The notes under the pieces were generated by a model that saw nothing but the letters and a program-made list of their open reading frames with translations, made no database searches and had not been told where the DNA came from. A stretch of DNA of 64,000 nucleotides, from contig NZ_ATZI01000001.1 of the NCBI RefSeq assembly GCF_000428125.1, positions 186,001 to 250,000 on the forward strand. The letters are read 5' to 3'. This DNA comes from Bacteroides graminisolvens DSM 19988 = JCM 15093 (GTDB taxonomy: Bacteria; Bacteroidota; Bacteroidia; Bacteroidales; Bacteroidaceae). Positions 16,722-25,466 of the stretch are shown piece after piece. Within the stretch, counting starts at the first letter, position 1; the number at the start of each line of letters is the position of its first letter. Position numbers and translations under genes: made by a program.

Positions 16722-16788
16722 ACAAACGGGCAAGACCCGATGACTTCCTCTGAATCAATATTCATTTTCAATCTAAAAATTTAGTATC

Positions 16789-18171
16789 ATGAATCAACCT
16801 CAATCCATTGAAATGGAAGAGGCTGTGCTAAGCGCATGCCTCATTGAAACCACGGCTATGTCGATGGTCAGTAACAAACTCCGTGCAGAGATGTTCTACG
16901 ATCCCAAACACCAGAAGGTGTTCGAGGCTTTGCAGCACATGTACGCCGCCGGCACGGCCATAGACATTCTCACCGTAACCGAAGAGCTTCGCAAAAGGGG
17001 GCAGATTGACGAGATAGGCGGCGCATACTTCGTGGTGCAGCTCAGTTCGCACGTGGCCAGTTCGGCTCACTTGGCCTACCACGTCAACGTGGTGCACGAG
17101 AAGTTTGTGAGGCGGCAGATGATTCTGGGCTTCAACAAGCTCTTTGCCCTGGCGGCCGACGACACGATGGATCTGGACGAAACCATGCGGGAAGCGCATG
17201 AACTGCTCGACAGCATCGAGAGTGAGTTCGGATGCAAGTCGCATTTGAGGGAGATGGATGTGCTGATGTCCGACACCATGCGGGAGGCGCAAGGGCGTAT
17301 CAGCAACAACCGGAACGGAATTACGGGAATCCCCACCGGCTTGTCGGAGCTCGACAAGATAACTGCCGGATGGCAAAAGGGGGATCTGAACATCATAGCC
17401 GCTCGTCCGTCGGTAGGAAAAACAGCCGTTGCCCTGCACATGGCCAAGGCGGCAGCGCTTTCGGGTTCGCAAACGGTGGTGTATAGCATCGAGATGGCAG
17501 GCGAACGATTGGGCGACCGGTTGATTCTATCGCATGCGCAGATCGGGGCCGACCAGTGGAAAACGGGACAGCTCAACGAACAGGAACTGGGTGTGGCGCA
17601 AGCGGCGGTCAGCAACTTGTCGCAGTTACCCATGCGGGTGGACGATACCGGTTCGGCGGGCATGGATTACATCCGGACCAGCGCGCGCATGCTGCACAGC
17701 AAGGGGTTGTGCGACATTGTGTTCATCGATTATTTGCAGTTGTGCCAGATGAAGGCCGACAAGTACACCCGCAACCGCGAACAGGAGGTGGCGCAGGCGG
17801 CTCACAAGGCCAAGATGCTGGCGCGTGAGCTGAACATTCCGGTGGTTTTGCTCAGTCAGCTGAACCGGGAATCGGAGAATCGCCCGGGGCGCAAGCCGAT
17901 GTTATCGGATCTTCGGGAGAGTGGTGCCATTGAGCAGGATGCGGATTTGGTGATGTTGTTGTTTCGCCCGGCTATGGCGCAGTTACCAACCGATAAAGAG
18001 AGCGGTTATCCGTCCGACGGGTTGGGCATTGTCATCGTTGCCAAGCACCGTAACGGGCAAACAGGCAACGTATATTTCGGTCACAACCCCAGCATGACGT
18101 GTATCGGTGATTACGTGCCGCCTATTGAATGGATGCAAAGAAACAGTAGGCAGATTGCGAAAAAGGAGTAA
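16789..18171 (+). CDS. DnaB-type replicative helicase (accessory copy)
   Basis: 460-residue hexameric-helicase homologue. Residues 1-110 match the DnaB N-terminal domain (EEAVLSACL, YDPKHQKVFEAL). The RecA-like ATPase domain follows, with Walker A ARPSVGKT (Lys211), Walker B IVFIDYLQL, and the SQLNRESE and LRESGAIEQDADLVM motifs. Its GC-rich codon use differs from the core genes of the window. Its pairing with an initiator-like protein and a following HU/amidase cassette marks it as an accessory, phage- or element-derived copy rather than the chromosomal dnaB. All motifs are intact. Confidence 0.88.
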   Translation: MNQPQSIEMEEAVLSACLIETTAMSMVSNKLRAEMFYDPKHQKVFEALQHMYAAGTAIDILTVTEELRKRGQIDEIGGAYFVVQLSSHVASSAHLAYHVNVVHEKFVRRQMILGFNKLFALAADDTMDLDETMREAHELLDSIESEFGCKSHLREMDVLMSDTMREAQGRISNNRNGITGIPTGLSELDKITAGWQKGDLNIIAARPSVGKTAVALHMAKAAALSGSQTVVYSIEMAGERLGDRLILSHAQIGADQWKTGQLNEQELGVAQAAVSNLSQLPMRVDDTGSAGMDYIRTSARMLHSKGLCDIVFIDYLQLCQMKADKYTRNREQEVAQAAHKAKMLARELNIPVVLLSQLNRESENRPGRKPMLSDLRESGAIEQDADLVMLLFRPAMAQLPTDKESGYPSDGLGIVIVAKHRNGQTGNVYFGHNPSMTCIGDYVPPIEWMQRNSRQIAKKE

Positions 18172-18241
18172 AGTAGCACAGCGGGGCTTAAAACAGCTTT
18201 AGCGGGCATTTAAAGAAAAGGGATGTATTACATCACAAAAA

Positions 18242-18265
18242 AGGGGAGCCAATTACGGTTCCCCT
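18242..18265 (-). terminator. Terminator of the DUF4248 gene
   Basis: On the minus strand, arms AGGGGAACC and GGCTCCCCT (one G-T pair) around GTAATT, then six T. The stop codon TAA of the DUF4248 gene lies inside the loop. Confidence 0.75.
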
Positions 18266-18480
18266 AAATGTTCCACAATCAGCTCCACCTGGCGACGGGT
18301 GAAATAGTGGTCGTTTTTCCCTTCTCTGCCGCTGTAAAGCGCATCATACAAGTCTTCGTTTTTGCGTATCCAGTTACGCAGTTTGCGCATGGCCGACTCC
18401 ACGGGCAACCCCGGATTGTACAAATGGGCCAAGATGCCTTTGTGGTAGGCTCGCACCCTGAACGGTTCGTCTTCTTTCAT
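18253..18480 (-). CDS. DUF4248 family protein
   Basis: 75-residue basic/acidic protein matching DUF4248, a small Bacteroidota family usually found beside HU-related proteins, replication proteins and an amidase, as here. Visible features are PFRVRAYHKGILAHLYNP at the N-terminus and RKLRNWIRKN in the middle, consistent with a small helical DNA-associated fold. It is the only gene of the cassette on the minus strand, divergent from the HU-related gene. Function unknown. Confidence 0.8.
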   Translation of the reverse strand: MKEDEPFRVRAYHKGILAHLYNPGLPVESAMRKLRNWIRKNEDLYDALYSGREGKNDHYFTRRQVELIVEHLGEP

Positions 18481-18629
18481 CAGTTTATCTTATTGGTTTA
18501 CTCCTGTAAATTTACATATTTACGGGCATAAAAACAAGTTTTTGGACTGAAAACTAAGGCTTTTCATCAAATAAAAACAATGCACGGTTTAAGTGGTAAA
18601 GTACGGTAAAAAGGCTTTTGAGCAGGTTG

Positions 18630-18637
18630 TATCTTTG
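18630..18637 (+). promoter_or_regulatory. -7 box (TATCTTTG) that fixes the HU-related gene start
   Basis: Exact TAnnTTTG match inside the longer open frame that begins at 18593. It places transcription start near 18644, downstream of that frame's first codons, and supports the ATG at 18722. Confidence 0.55.
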
Positions 18638-18721
18638 TTGTACCGGAGCGGGAAACAGGGTTGGCAAGCAGCCCGGATCCGCGTTTCGGAAAAGAGTATT
18701 AATCATTTAATTTATTACAAC

Positions 18722-19210
18722 ATGAGTGTACCTGTTACAGTAGTGGCCCGAAAAAATCCTGCCAAGCAGAACGAGCCCGAAAAGTTTTATGCCATGGCCC
18801 AGGCGGCGGGCGAAATGAATTTCCGCAGTTTGTGCAAAGATGCCTCTGAAGGCTGCACGGTGATGCGTGCCGATATCGCAGCAGTGCTCTACGCACTGAT
18901 CGATAGCATGATGAAGAGCCTGGCCAAAGGAGAGATTGTGCGCTTCGGCGACTTCGGCAGCTTCCAGGTAGGGGTAAGCAGCACGGGAGTGGAAAAGAAG
19001 GATGATTTCAGTGCCAATCAGGTGAAGGGCGCGCACATCATTTTCCGTCCGGGTATTGACCTCACGGAGATGATCAAGACGCTGACCTTCAAGAAGAAGA
19101 CAGTGGGCAAGGTGGTAGCCGAGAATGAGTTGCCGGGTGAGAATACGGGTGGCAATACCGGAGGAAACACCGGAGGCAATACGGGTGATGATGATGATCC
19201 TAATGGATAA
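18722..19210 (+). CDS. HU-related DNA-binding protein with Gly/Asn/Thr tail
   Basis: 162 residues from the ATG at 18722. It has an HU/IHF-like body of the longer Bacteroidota type (TIGR01201-like): MSVPVTVVARKNP at the start, helical dimerisation part at about 20-65, GEIVRFGDFGSFQVG beta-arm entry, and IIFRPG near 105. The last 25 residues are a low-complexity repeat of GGNT followed by Asp residues. The upstream in-frame start at 18593 is rejected because a -7 box lies inside it and homology begins at 18722. Proteins of this kind occur with DUF4248 and amidase genes in many Bacteroides cassettes. Confidence 0.85.
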   Translation: MSVPVTVVARKNPAKQNEPEKFYAMAQAAGEMNFRSLCKDASEGCTVMRADIAAVLYALIDSMMKSLAKGEIVRFGDFGSFQVGVSSTGVEKKDDFSANQVKGAHIIFRPGIDLTEMIKTLTFKKKTVGKVVAENELPGENTGGNTGGNTGGNTGDDDDPNG

Positions 19211-19308
19211 TTTGTTAACCAATAGTAGCGGATGTGCAAACGTCCGTTACTTACTTGTCTGTATTTAAGAATATACGTATTTTGTTTAATCTATAAGGAT
19301 AATTGAAT

Positions 19309-19581
19309 ATGAAAACCATTATTTTTAAAGTTTTGGAGTGTATCAAGGTGATTCTTCCGTTTTTCGTAAAAACGAATAAAAAGGACAGCAAGGAGTTTAG
19401 CGACCTCATCAAGGGGCAGTACGAGTTCCTGGTGGCTCAGCTGGAGAAGGTGCTCAAAGATTACTTTGAGACCAGTGAAAAGGTGCGTGAGATGCACACC
19501 GAGCTATTCGCCTTGAAAACGCAGCTGGCGGCAGCGCTGGCGCAGCAGTGTGCGGCCAAGGAGTGTTCATCCAGAATGTAG
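19309..19581 (+). CDS. Small membrane-anchored coiled-coil protein of the cassette
   Basis: 90 residues from the ATG at 19309, with AAGGAT 8 nt upstream; a TTG at 19303 is less likely. A hydrophobic N-terminal segment (about 4-20) is followed by a long charged helix with heptad-like Leu/Val spacing, ending Ala/Gln-rich with two Cys near the C-terminus. No family was recognised. It sits 5 nt before the amidase gene. By position it replaces the very short proteins usually found between the HU-related and amidase genes of this cassette type. It could be an anchor or a lysis-like accessory protein, but that is inference. Confidence 0.6.
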   Translation: MKTIIFKVLECIKVILPFFVKTNKKDSKEFSDLIKGQYEFLVAQLEKVLKDYFETSEKVREMHTELFALKTQLAAALAQQCAAKECSSRM

Positions 19582-19586
19582 GCGGC

Positions 19587-20036
19587 ATGAGACACATTGA
19601 CCTGATTGTGATTCACTGTTCGGCCACGCGCGAAGACCGCACCTATTCCGAGCATGATCTGGATACGGATCACCGTCGCCGGGGCTTCAAGGGTGCGGGT
19701 TATCACTTTTACGTTCGCAAGGACGGTAAGATAGTCACCACTCGTCCGCTGGAGCAGGTAGGTGCGCATGCGCGGGGTTACAACGCCAACAGCATCGGCA
19801 TCTGCTACGAGGGAGGGCTCGACAGCCGGGGCATGCCCAAAGACACACGAACCTGTCATCAGAAGCATTCGCTGCGGGTATTGGTGCGCACGTTGTTGAT
19901 TGATTATCCGCTCAGCCGGGTATGCGGGCATCGGGATTTAAGTCCGGATCTGAACCACAACGGCGAAGTTGAACCGGAGGAGTGGGTGAAGCAGTGCCCT
20001 TGTTTTGAGGGGAGCGAGGTTTTGGATAAAGACTAA
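19587..20036 (+). CDS. N-acetylmuramoyl-L-alanine amidase (type 2 fold)
   Basis: 149 residues; cleaves the amide between MurNAc and the stem peptide. MRHIDLIVIHCSATRE at the start gives the first zinc-ligand His10. GYHFYVRKDG and HARGYNANSIGICYEGG mark the amidase_2 core, and CGHRDLSPDLN plus a CPCF near the C-terminus supply the remaining ligands. There is no signal peptide, as in phage endolysins and in the amidases of this Bacteroides cassette. The ATG at 19587 is chosen over an earlier frame start at 19548 because homology begins there and it follows the preceding stop by 5 nt. Confidence 0.9.
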   Translation: MRHIDLIVIHCSATREDRTYSEHDLDTDHRRRGFKGAGYHFYVRKDGKIVTTRPLEQVGAHARGYNANSIGICYEGGLDSRGMPKDTRTCHQKHSLRVLVRTLLIDYPLSRVCGHRDLSPDLNHNGEVEPEEWVKQCPCFEGSEVLDKD

Positions 20037-20077
20037 ATAAGGAATGCTGGTTCAATACGAATCAGCATTCCTTATTT
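20035..20077 (+). terminator. Terminator of the HU-amidase operon
   Basis: Perfect 15-bp arms AAATAAGGAATGCTG (20035-20049) and CAGCATTCCTTATTT (20063-20077) with a 13-nt loop. It overlaps the amidase stop codon and lies before the convergent symporter gene. Confidence 0.78.
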
Positions 20078-20106
20078 GCATACAAAAGAAGTACAAAAAA
20101 CAGGCT

Positions 20107-21291
20107 TTATATAGAGCTCACGTTATCAGGAGCCTCCCCCTTTACAAACCGGTTGACAATGAGTGCCAATGCGCCATCACCGGTTACGTTGCAGGCAGTA
20201 CCAAAGCTATCTTGCAAAGCAAAAATGGTTATCAGCAAGGCGGTGCCCGCTTCATCGAATCCCAGAACGGAAATAACAATGCCCAATGAGGCCAGCACCG
20301 TGCCTCCGGGCACACCGGGCGCTCCTATGGCAAAGATGCCCAAAAGCAAAATAAACAGAATCATACTCGAAAGATCGGGTAGCGTGCCGTAAAGAATCTG
20401 GGAAACGGTCATCACCAGAAAAACTTCGGTGAGCACGGAACCGCACAGGTGTATGTTGGCAAACAACGGAATGGAGAAGTCGCTGATTTCTTTCCTGACA
20501 AGAGAGTTTTTACGCACGCACTGAAGGGCAACGCCCAATGTAGCGGCCGATGACATGGTTCCCAGCGCCGTTACGTATGCCGGACCGTAGTGTTTCAACA
20601 CTTCCCAACCATTTTTACGGGCATATAGGGAGGCGGCGGTGTACAGAACAAAGAGCCACACGTAGTGACAGACTATCGCAATGAGAATAACGGCTGCGAA
20701 TACGGGCAACTGGGTGGTGATTGCTCCCTCGTAGCTCAATACGCTGAAGTTGGCGGCAATGAAAAATGGAAGAACGGGCAACAGAATGCGTTGTACCAAC
20801 AAAATAACCATCTGCTGAAAGGAGTCGAGCAGGTTGACAATTTCCTTGCTTTTGACCCAAGCGGCCGACAAGCCCACAAAGATTGACAAGACCAGGGCAG
20901 TCATCACGTCCATCACAGGGGGGATCTTCAAGGTAAACGGAAGCTCGGGTAGTTCACGCAGGTTTTGAAGTTGGGAGGTTATGCTCAACTGGGGCAGGAA
21001 CTCGTACCCTACGGCCATACCAAAGAATGCCGCTCCAATAGAGGAGATGTAGGCCAGTGCGAAGGTAAACAGCAGTACTTTGGAGGCATTGCTGTTTAAA
21101 CGGGCAATGGAGAGTGACACAAAACCGAATATAATAAGGGGTACAAGGAAGAAGATGACTTGTCCGCCCACTTGCTTCACGGCCAAAGCAATCTTCATAA
21201 CCGATGCATCGGCCAACGAACCGATGACGAGACCCGCCACAACTGCCAATAGCAGTTGAAAAATAAGGCTGGAAAGTATTTTCTTTATCAT
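20107..21291 (-). CDS. Dicarboxylate/amino acid:cation symporter (DAACS family)
   Basis: 394-residue membrane transporter of the glutamate/aspartate and C4-dicarboxylate family, which brings in anionic substrates with Na+ or H+. About eight hydrophobic segments plus re-entrant hairpins are visible. Family signatures include ALGTMSSAATLGVALQC (hairpin 1 with a Ser/Thr-rich loop), GAPGVPGGTVLASLG (hairpin 2) and DSFGTACNVTGDGALALIV near the C-terminus. The substrate cannot be fixed: glutamate, serine/threonine or dicarboxylate are all possible. A TACTTTTG -7 box lies 27 nt upstream of the start. Confidence 0.9.
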   Translation of the reverse strand: MIKKILSSLIFQLLLAVVAGLVIGSLADASVMKIALAVKQVGGQVIFFLVPLIIFGFVSLSIARLNSNASKVLLFTFALAYISSIGAAFFGMAVGYEFLPQLSITSQLQNLRELPELPFTLKIPPVMDVMTALVLSIFVGLSAAWVKSKEIVNLLDSFQQMVILLVQRILLPVLPFFIAANFSVLSYEGAITTQLPVFAAVILIAIVCHYVWLFVLYTAASLYARKNGWEVLKHYGPAYVTALGTMSSAATLGVALQCVRKNSLVRKEISDFSIPLFANIHLCGSVLTEVFLVMTVSQILYGTLPDLSSMILFILLLGIFAIGAPGVPGGTVLASLGIVISVLGFDEAGTALLITIFALQDSFGTACNVTGDGALALIVNRFVKGEAPDNVSSI

Positions 21292-21317
21292 AAGTTTTAT
21301 AGTGTAATATGTGGGTA

Positions 21318-21325
21318 CAAAAGTA
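21318..21325 (-). promoter_or_regulatory. -7 box (TACTTTTG) of the symporter gene
   Basis: Exact TAnnTTTG match on the minus strand, 27 nt upstream of the ATG at 21291. Confidence 0.5.
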
Positions 21326-21397
21326 ATCTTTTTGAATGAACCTCAACATGACACGTTTAAGTGATTTGCATACCACAAATGAGTGAATGCATAAAGA

Positions 21398-21433
21398 AGA
21401 GAAGGCCGTCTCCACACGGAGATAGCCTTCTCT
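21398..21433 (-). terminator. Terminator at the end of the GH5 polysaccharide operon
   Basis: Arms AGAGAAGGC (21398-21406) and GCCTTCTCT (21425-21433) with an inner TCTCC/GGAGA stem. On the minus strand it is followed by TCTTTATG. Confidence 0.72.
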
Positions 21434-21477
21434 CTTTTCAAACCTATAATATCAACCTATTAAAAAGAAGTCTGCAA

Positions 21478-22941
21478 TTAAAACGGGTAGTTCACCGCCG
21501 AACCTTCAACAAGCCCATTGAGTATCTGTTGATCGGAAACAGCGCCCGTAGCACGGTTAAAGATACCCATGGCGTTATTTCCACTCGGCCCATTGTCCCA
21601 ATAGAAAGGTACTACACCATATTTCTTGGCAGTAGAAACTACTTGTTTGACATAATAAGCGCGTGACTCCAAATGATGCGTTAAAGCATCGCCTGTGAGG
21701 GTAGCACGTTTTATGGCACCAAACTCTCCTAAAATAGCGGGGTAGCCTTTATCAACAAAATTGGTCTTCACCGATGCGAATGCTGCGTCCAAATCGGCTT
21801 CTTGTCCCCAACTGCCCACTGCACCATACTGCTTATACGGTTCGCCCCAATAATTGAGTCCGCCTTCTTCTTTGAGTGTAAAATCATACGGATCGTAATA
21901 ATGCACTTCAACAAACATCCGGTTGGACACGTTATCGGTTGGCATCTTCATGAATTTCACACCGTAACCGATATTGGTGTTGTACGTTTGAACAATCAGG
22001 TTTCGATAGGCATTTTTACCGCCCGTAGCACGTACAGCATCTACAAATGTCTGGTTGTAGGACTGTTGCACCGTATTGTTCTCGGTAGTTGGTTCAGTAT
22101 AGACATTCTCCACGTGAACTTCATTGGTTCCGGCAAACAACAGATGTTCGTCGTAATTGCGGAACTGCACCGCTATTTGTGTCCAGAGAGCAGCCTGCTT
22201 CTTGTTTACCACTTCCTGCTTAGCATAAGTCGGATTGGTTTCAAGCCAGCCACCGTCCCAATGGATGTTCAGAATAGCGTACACATCATTCGATACACAA
22301 TAGTCAACCACCTCTTTGACACGAGCCAGCCAGGAGGCTTTGATGGTATAGTTAGATGGATCTTCAATGTAACTGTCCCACGCACAAGGTATGCGAATGG
22401 CATTGAAACCGGCAGCTTTCACCGCTTTAATCAACGCCTCGGTGGTTTTCTCATTTCCCCAACCGGTTTCACCGCCACTGGTGAAAGGCACTTCCAGGGT
22501 GTTGCCCAGGTTCCATCCTAATTTCATTTTGGCAGCCAACGTCTTGGCGTCACTCGACATGCCGGTTTGGTCGGCCGGAATATTGTCAACATTTCCTTCC
22601 TGAGCAATAATTAACGCTTTTTTTACGCTTCCTGCTATAATAGTCACAACAGCCTGCCGGGTATCATTGGTCGCATTGGCTGTTACATTCACTTCTATCT
22701 GATGAGTACCCGATTTTCCCGAAGAGGCAGAAAGAACGCACCAGGATTCAGAAGAGGACATCTGCCAATCGACATTCGATTTAATGGCCAGCTTCTGCAT
22801 CTCGGCTCCGTTTCCAAATGACAGGGATTCTTTGGCAACAACGAGTTCGGCCTCCACTTTACTATCATCACTGGAACAGGAAAAAAGACTGATGCCGAGA
22901 AAGCACACAACAATAGATAATAATTTCAGGTTATTCATCAT
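21478..22941 (-). CDS. BACON-GH5 endo-beta-glucanase lipoprotein
   Basis: 487-residue secreted glycosidase. Lipoprotein signal with acylated Cys22 (LFSC), a BACON domain at about 34-117, and a GH5 catalytic barrel from about 130, most like subfamily GH5_4 (endo-beta-1,4-glucanase/xyloglucanase). Seen: LGWNLGNTLE at 141-150, RIPCAW near 183, LNIHWDG, acid/base Glu274 in TNEVHV, VEVHYYDPY, nucleophile Glu406 in LGEFG, and FYWDNG. The architecture matches the xyloglucan enzyme BoGH5A, but mixed-linkage glucan or mannan cannot be excluded. Last gene of the susC-susD operon; it presumably cuts the polymer at the cell surface. The GTGA or ATG choice at the start is ambiguous by one Met. Confidence 0.88.
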   Translation of the reverse strand: MMNNLKLLSIVVCFLGISLFSCSSDDSKVEAELVVAKESLSFGNGAEMQKLAIKSNVDWQMSSSESWCVLSASSGKSGTHQIEVNVTANATNDTRQAVVTIIAGSVKKALIIAQEGNVDNIPADQTGMSSDAKTLAAKMKLGWNLGNTLEVPFTSGGETGWGNEKTTEALIKAVKAAGFNAIRIPCAWDSYIEDPSNYTIKASWLARVKEVVDYCVSNDVYAILNIHWDGGWLETNPTYAKQEVVNKKQAALWTQIAVQFRNYDEHLLFAGTNEVHVENVYTEPTTENNTVQQSYNQTFVDAVRATGGKNAYRNLIVQTYNTNIGYGVKFMKMPTDNVSNRMFVEVHYYDPYDFTLKEEGGLNYWGEPYKQYGAVGSWGQEADLDAAFASVKTNFVDKGYPAILGEFGAIKRATLTGDALTHHLESRAYYVKQVVSTAKKYGVVPFYWDNGPSGNNAMGIFNRATGAVSDQQILNGLVEGSAVNYPF

Positions 22942-22955
22942 ATCAACATTTATAA

Positions 22956-23405
22956 TCAGTTTTTAGATAACAAATCAAATTTACGTTTTTCCAACGGATT
23001 AAGATTTGCTTTTTTCAGTTTTACATATATCTCTCGTACTCGGTCGGAGCGCACTTTCAGTTTTTCGGAGAAGGACGCATCTTGGTAAAGCGATGCGTCC
23101 TTTGCTGCTTTTTCAGCATATTCTTTTAGTAATTTGACGGCAGTTTCATATTCTAAGAGCAATTTTTCATTTGCGCGCAGGCCGTTTGTTCTTTTAGAAG
23201 CCTCAATAGCAGCCCGCTCCATCTCTTTTCTATATTGATCACTGTGCATAAAATTACTGTCTTCCAATGCTTTCTCCTGAATACGATCCATGGCATCGTA
23301 AGCTTCTTCGCACTCCTTTTTCAGTCCTTCTTCCTTGGAAGAAGGACTGTTACAAGCCCAAAGCAAGCACGAAAAGAATACGATGCAATAAATAGGTACT
23401 CTCAT
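22956..23405 (-). CDS. Small helical lipoprotein in the polysaccharide operon
   Basis: 149 residues from the ATG at 23405; a GTG three codons upstream is less likely. Lipoprotein signal ending LLWAC with Cys near residue 18, then an almost wholly helical, highly charged body with heptad-like spacing (KEEGLKKECEEAYDAMDRIQ and onward). No family was recognised. It lies between the SGBP-like gene (17 nt) and the GH5 gene (15 nt) on the same strand, so it is an unusual non-carbohydrate-binding member of the operon. It may organise or anchor the surface complex; this is inference. Confidence 0.65.
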   Translation of the reverse strand: MRVPIYCIVFFSCLLWACNSPSSKEEGLKKECEEAYDAMDRIQEKALEDSNFMHSDQYRKEMERAAIEASKRTNGLRANEKLLLEYETAVKLLKEYAEKAAKDASLYQDASFSEKLKVRSDRVREIYVKLKKANLNPLEKRKFDLLSKN

Positions 23406-23421
23406 AAATGACACTGTTGGC

Positions 23422-25446
23422 TTATTGCTTCAGTATATAATGGAAAGCAAGCACCTCATCTTTTGAATCGCCCGCCGCTGTTGCATTGGCTACAGCTCCC
23501 AACCAGAATCCATTGGTATTGATATTGCTCAGGTTAGATCCTCCGTGCGAGACGAAAATCCATTCGTATTCAGACAAGGCCGTCGTCCAATGTGCCCCTT
23601 TGGGGTTTGCAGAGTTTAACCATGCACCGGCACCTCCGGTATAGTTAACAAGAGGGAATTCAAACTTCATGGATGGTGCATCCGGATTGATCGTTACTTT
23701 ACCCGTTACGGTATAGCCATTGGTTACGTTACCTTCGGCATCGGTGAGGTTCTGAATCAACGTTACTTTCATACCGTCGCCGTCGGCCTCAAACTTCAAG
23801 GTGGCGCTTTTTGCGATGTTACTTGTTGCTTCATCCCAAACCCAGCTATTAGAGGTGAAATCAGTACCAAAGGTCGATGCGCTTGTCCATCCGCCGGTTA
23901 AATCAAAGTTCAACCAATCAATAAACCAGCCCGTATCCGGCGTGAATGTTTTACCTATCAGAGCCGTTTTCCATGCTTTCAGCGGGTCTGCAGTGGCGCT
24001 GCCACTTGCGGAAGGTACTAAATGATAACCCGTATATTCGGGTTTAACAGCATCTTTGGCTCCGAGCCACATTCCCGTAACCGCTCCGCTTGCATCTTTT
24101 TCAATGCTCATGATTCGGAGCTGTTTGTTACTATCGGCACTGAAATTAGCCCAACCGATTACAGCAAAAGAAGGAATTTCAGTACTGAATGTATAGATAC
24201 CTTTTTCATCCAGCGTATAGGTACAAGCTGTTTTGGTTCCATCGGGAGCCACAAAATTAGCAGTCAAATCATCTGAATTCAGCGTCATGCTGAAGTTTTT
24301 GTAAACCGAAGCATCCAACGTGCCCAACCAGCTAGGATAATCAGCCGGTGAATTCCATCCGTTCATGCGTGTACCATCCAGGTTGCACCAATCGAGCGGA
24401 TTAGTTTCCGAAAGCTTCCATGTGATCGATTTGTTCACCGTTTGTGAAATGTCATCTTGCCAACCGTCTGGTAAAGCAGGTTCCGGATCGGCAACTTCGC
24501 CCGGTACCCAGTTGTCTTTATACTCTTTAGAAATGAAGTTATAACATGCACCGGAAGGTACTACCATGATTTGCATGGCATCATCGGTCAGATACAGAAT
24601 GCGGAACTCGGTTGCTGCTTTCATTTCGGCATCCCGGTTGCTATCATGCACCGGATAAGCATCAGAGAAGGTGATTGTATGTTTGTCTACATCGAGCATA
24701 TACGAACCGGTACTTTTACCTAAGCCATAAGCCTCCTGATCTACGGTTATGTTGGCTCCTCCGATTAGATCAAAGGTCATGCTTCCAAAGTCGGCCGCAT
24801 CACACATCCATGAGTTACCCGGATAATCGGCCAGCCAGTACCAGGTAGCAGTTCCTGTCTCAGACAAGTTGGGAGTAATGGCTTTTGTGGCATCCCAGGC
24901 ATCAGCATCCAGGTAGTTGTCACCGGCAGCATTGTGAAGGTTATCCCATGTATAGGTATTGGTGAAGAAGTAAATAGGACCGAGGAAATAACGACTGGTG
25001 GCATCGGCGTCGAGGTCAAGGTACCAAGTCTTTGATTTACCGGCTCCACCGGCTACCTTGGTCCACATCGGATCGCTCACAAATTCGGCGTACATGTCAT
25101 CAATCTTGAACGTTGCCGTATCGCCATACACAACACCGCCACGGGTTTCCACTCCGAAAACAACGTTATAAGTGCCGGCAAAAGGCATCTTTAACGTCAC
25201 GGTTTGCTCCTGGCTTCTTCCTTGCGGGTGACTCCACAACGGGGTATATTTGCTACCCATTAAACTCTTCAGGTAAACAATATTAGGATTCGCAGCATCG
25301 TGCTCAATCTTATAAGCAATGCCTTCAACTAGATCACCCGGTTTTACATCCGTATTACCCAGAGCATATTCATCCGGTGAACAAGAAGCAAGCAACATCA
25401 TTGTTCCGATGAATAAAAACAAAAATATTTTATTTAAATAATTCAT
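23422..25446 (-). CDS. SusE/SGBP-like surface glycan-binding lipoprotein
   Basis: 674 residues from the ATG at 25446. The longer form from 25473 would overlap the susD stop and spoil the signal peptide. Lipoprotein signal ends LLASC. An N-terminal PKD-like module (about 40-120, GTYNVVFGVETRGG) is followed by three beta-rich segments that each open with a KxxTW or similar motif (SKTWYLDLD, KSITWKLSE, and KTFTPDTGWF), suggesting repeated aromatic-rich binding modules. It follows susD, as SusE/F-type surface glycan-binding proteins do. No catalytic motif is seen. Its task is probably to hold the polysaccharide for the GH5 enzyme and SusC/D. Confidence 0.78.
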   Translation of the reverse strand: MNYLNKIFLFLFIGTMMLLASCSPDEYALGNTDVKPGDLVEGIAYKIEHDAANPNIVYLKSLMGSKYTPLWSHPQGRSQEQTVTLKMPFAGTYNVVFGVETRGGVVYGDTATFKIDDMYAEFVSDPMWTKVAGGAGKSKTWYLDLDADATSRYFLGPIYFFTNTYTWDNLHNAAGDNYLDADAWDATKAITPNLSETGTATWYWLADYPGNSWMCDAADFGSMTFDLIGGANITVDQEAYGLGKSTGSYMLDVDKHTITFSDAYPVHDSNRDAEMKAATEFRILYLTDDAMQIMVVPSGACYNFISKEYKDNWVPGEVADPEPALPDGWQDDISQTVNKSITWKLSETNPLDWCNLDGTRMNGWNSPADYPSWLGTLDASVYKNFSMTLNSDDLTANFVAPDGTKTACTYTLDEKGIYTFSTEIPSFAVIGWANFSADSNKQLRIMSIEKDASGAVTGMWLGAKDAVKPEYTGYHLVPSASGSATADPLKAWKTALIGKTFTPDTGWFIDWLNFDLTGGWTSASTFGTDFTSNSWVWDEATSNIAKSATLKFEADGDGMKVTLIQNLTDAEGNVTNGYTVTGKVTINPDAPSMKFEFPLVNYTGGAGAWLNSANPKGAHWTTALSEYEWIFVSHGGSNLSNINTNGFWLGAVANATAAGDSKDEVLAFHYILKQ

Positions 25447-25466
25447 AATAATCAAATTAATAGTTT

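Noticed and set aside
16334-16753. 139-codon frame overlapping the winged-helix gene
   Set aside because: Same strand but different frame; the GC-rich region opens long frames by chance.
16119-20036. Complete prophage
   Set aside because: Only replication, HU-related and amidase genes are present; no integrase, terminase, portal, capsid or tail gene and no attachment repeats were seen.
21802-22521. 239-codon open frame on the plus strand
   Set aside because: Antisense to the GH5 gene; no recognisable domain and no promoter or context, so it is a coding shadow.
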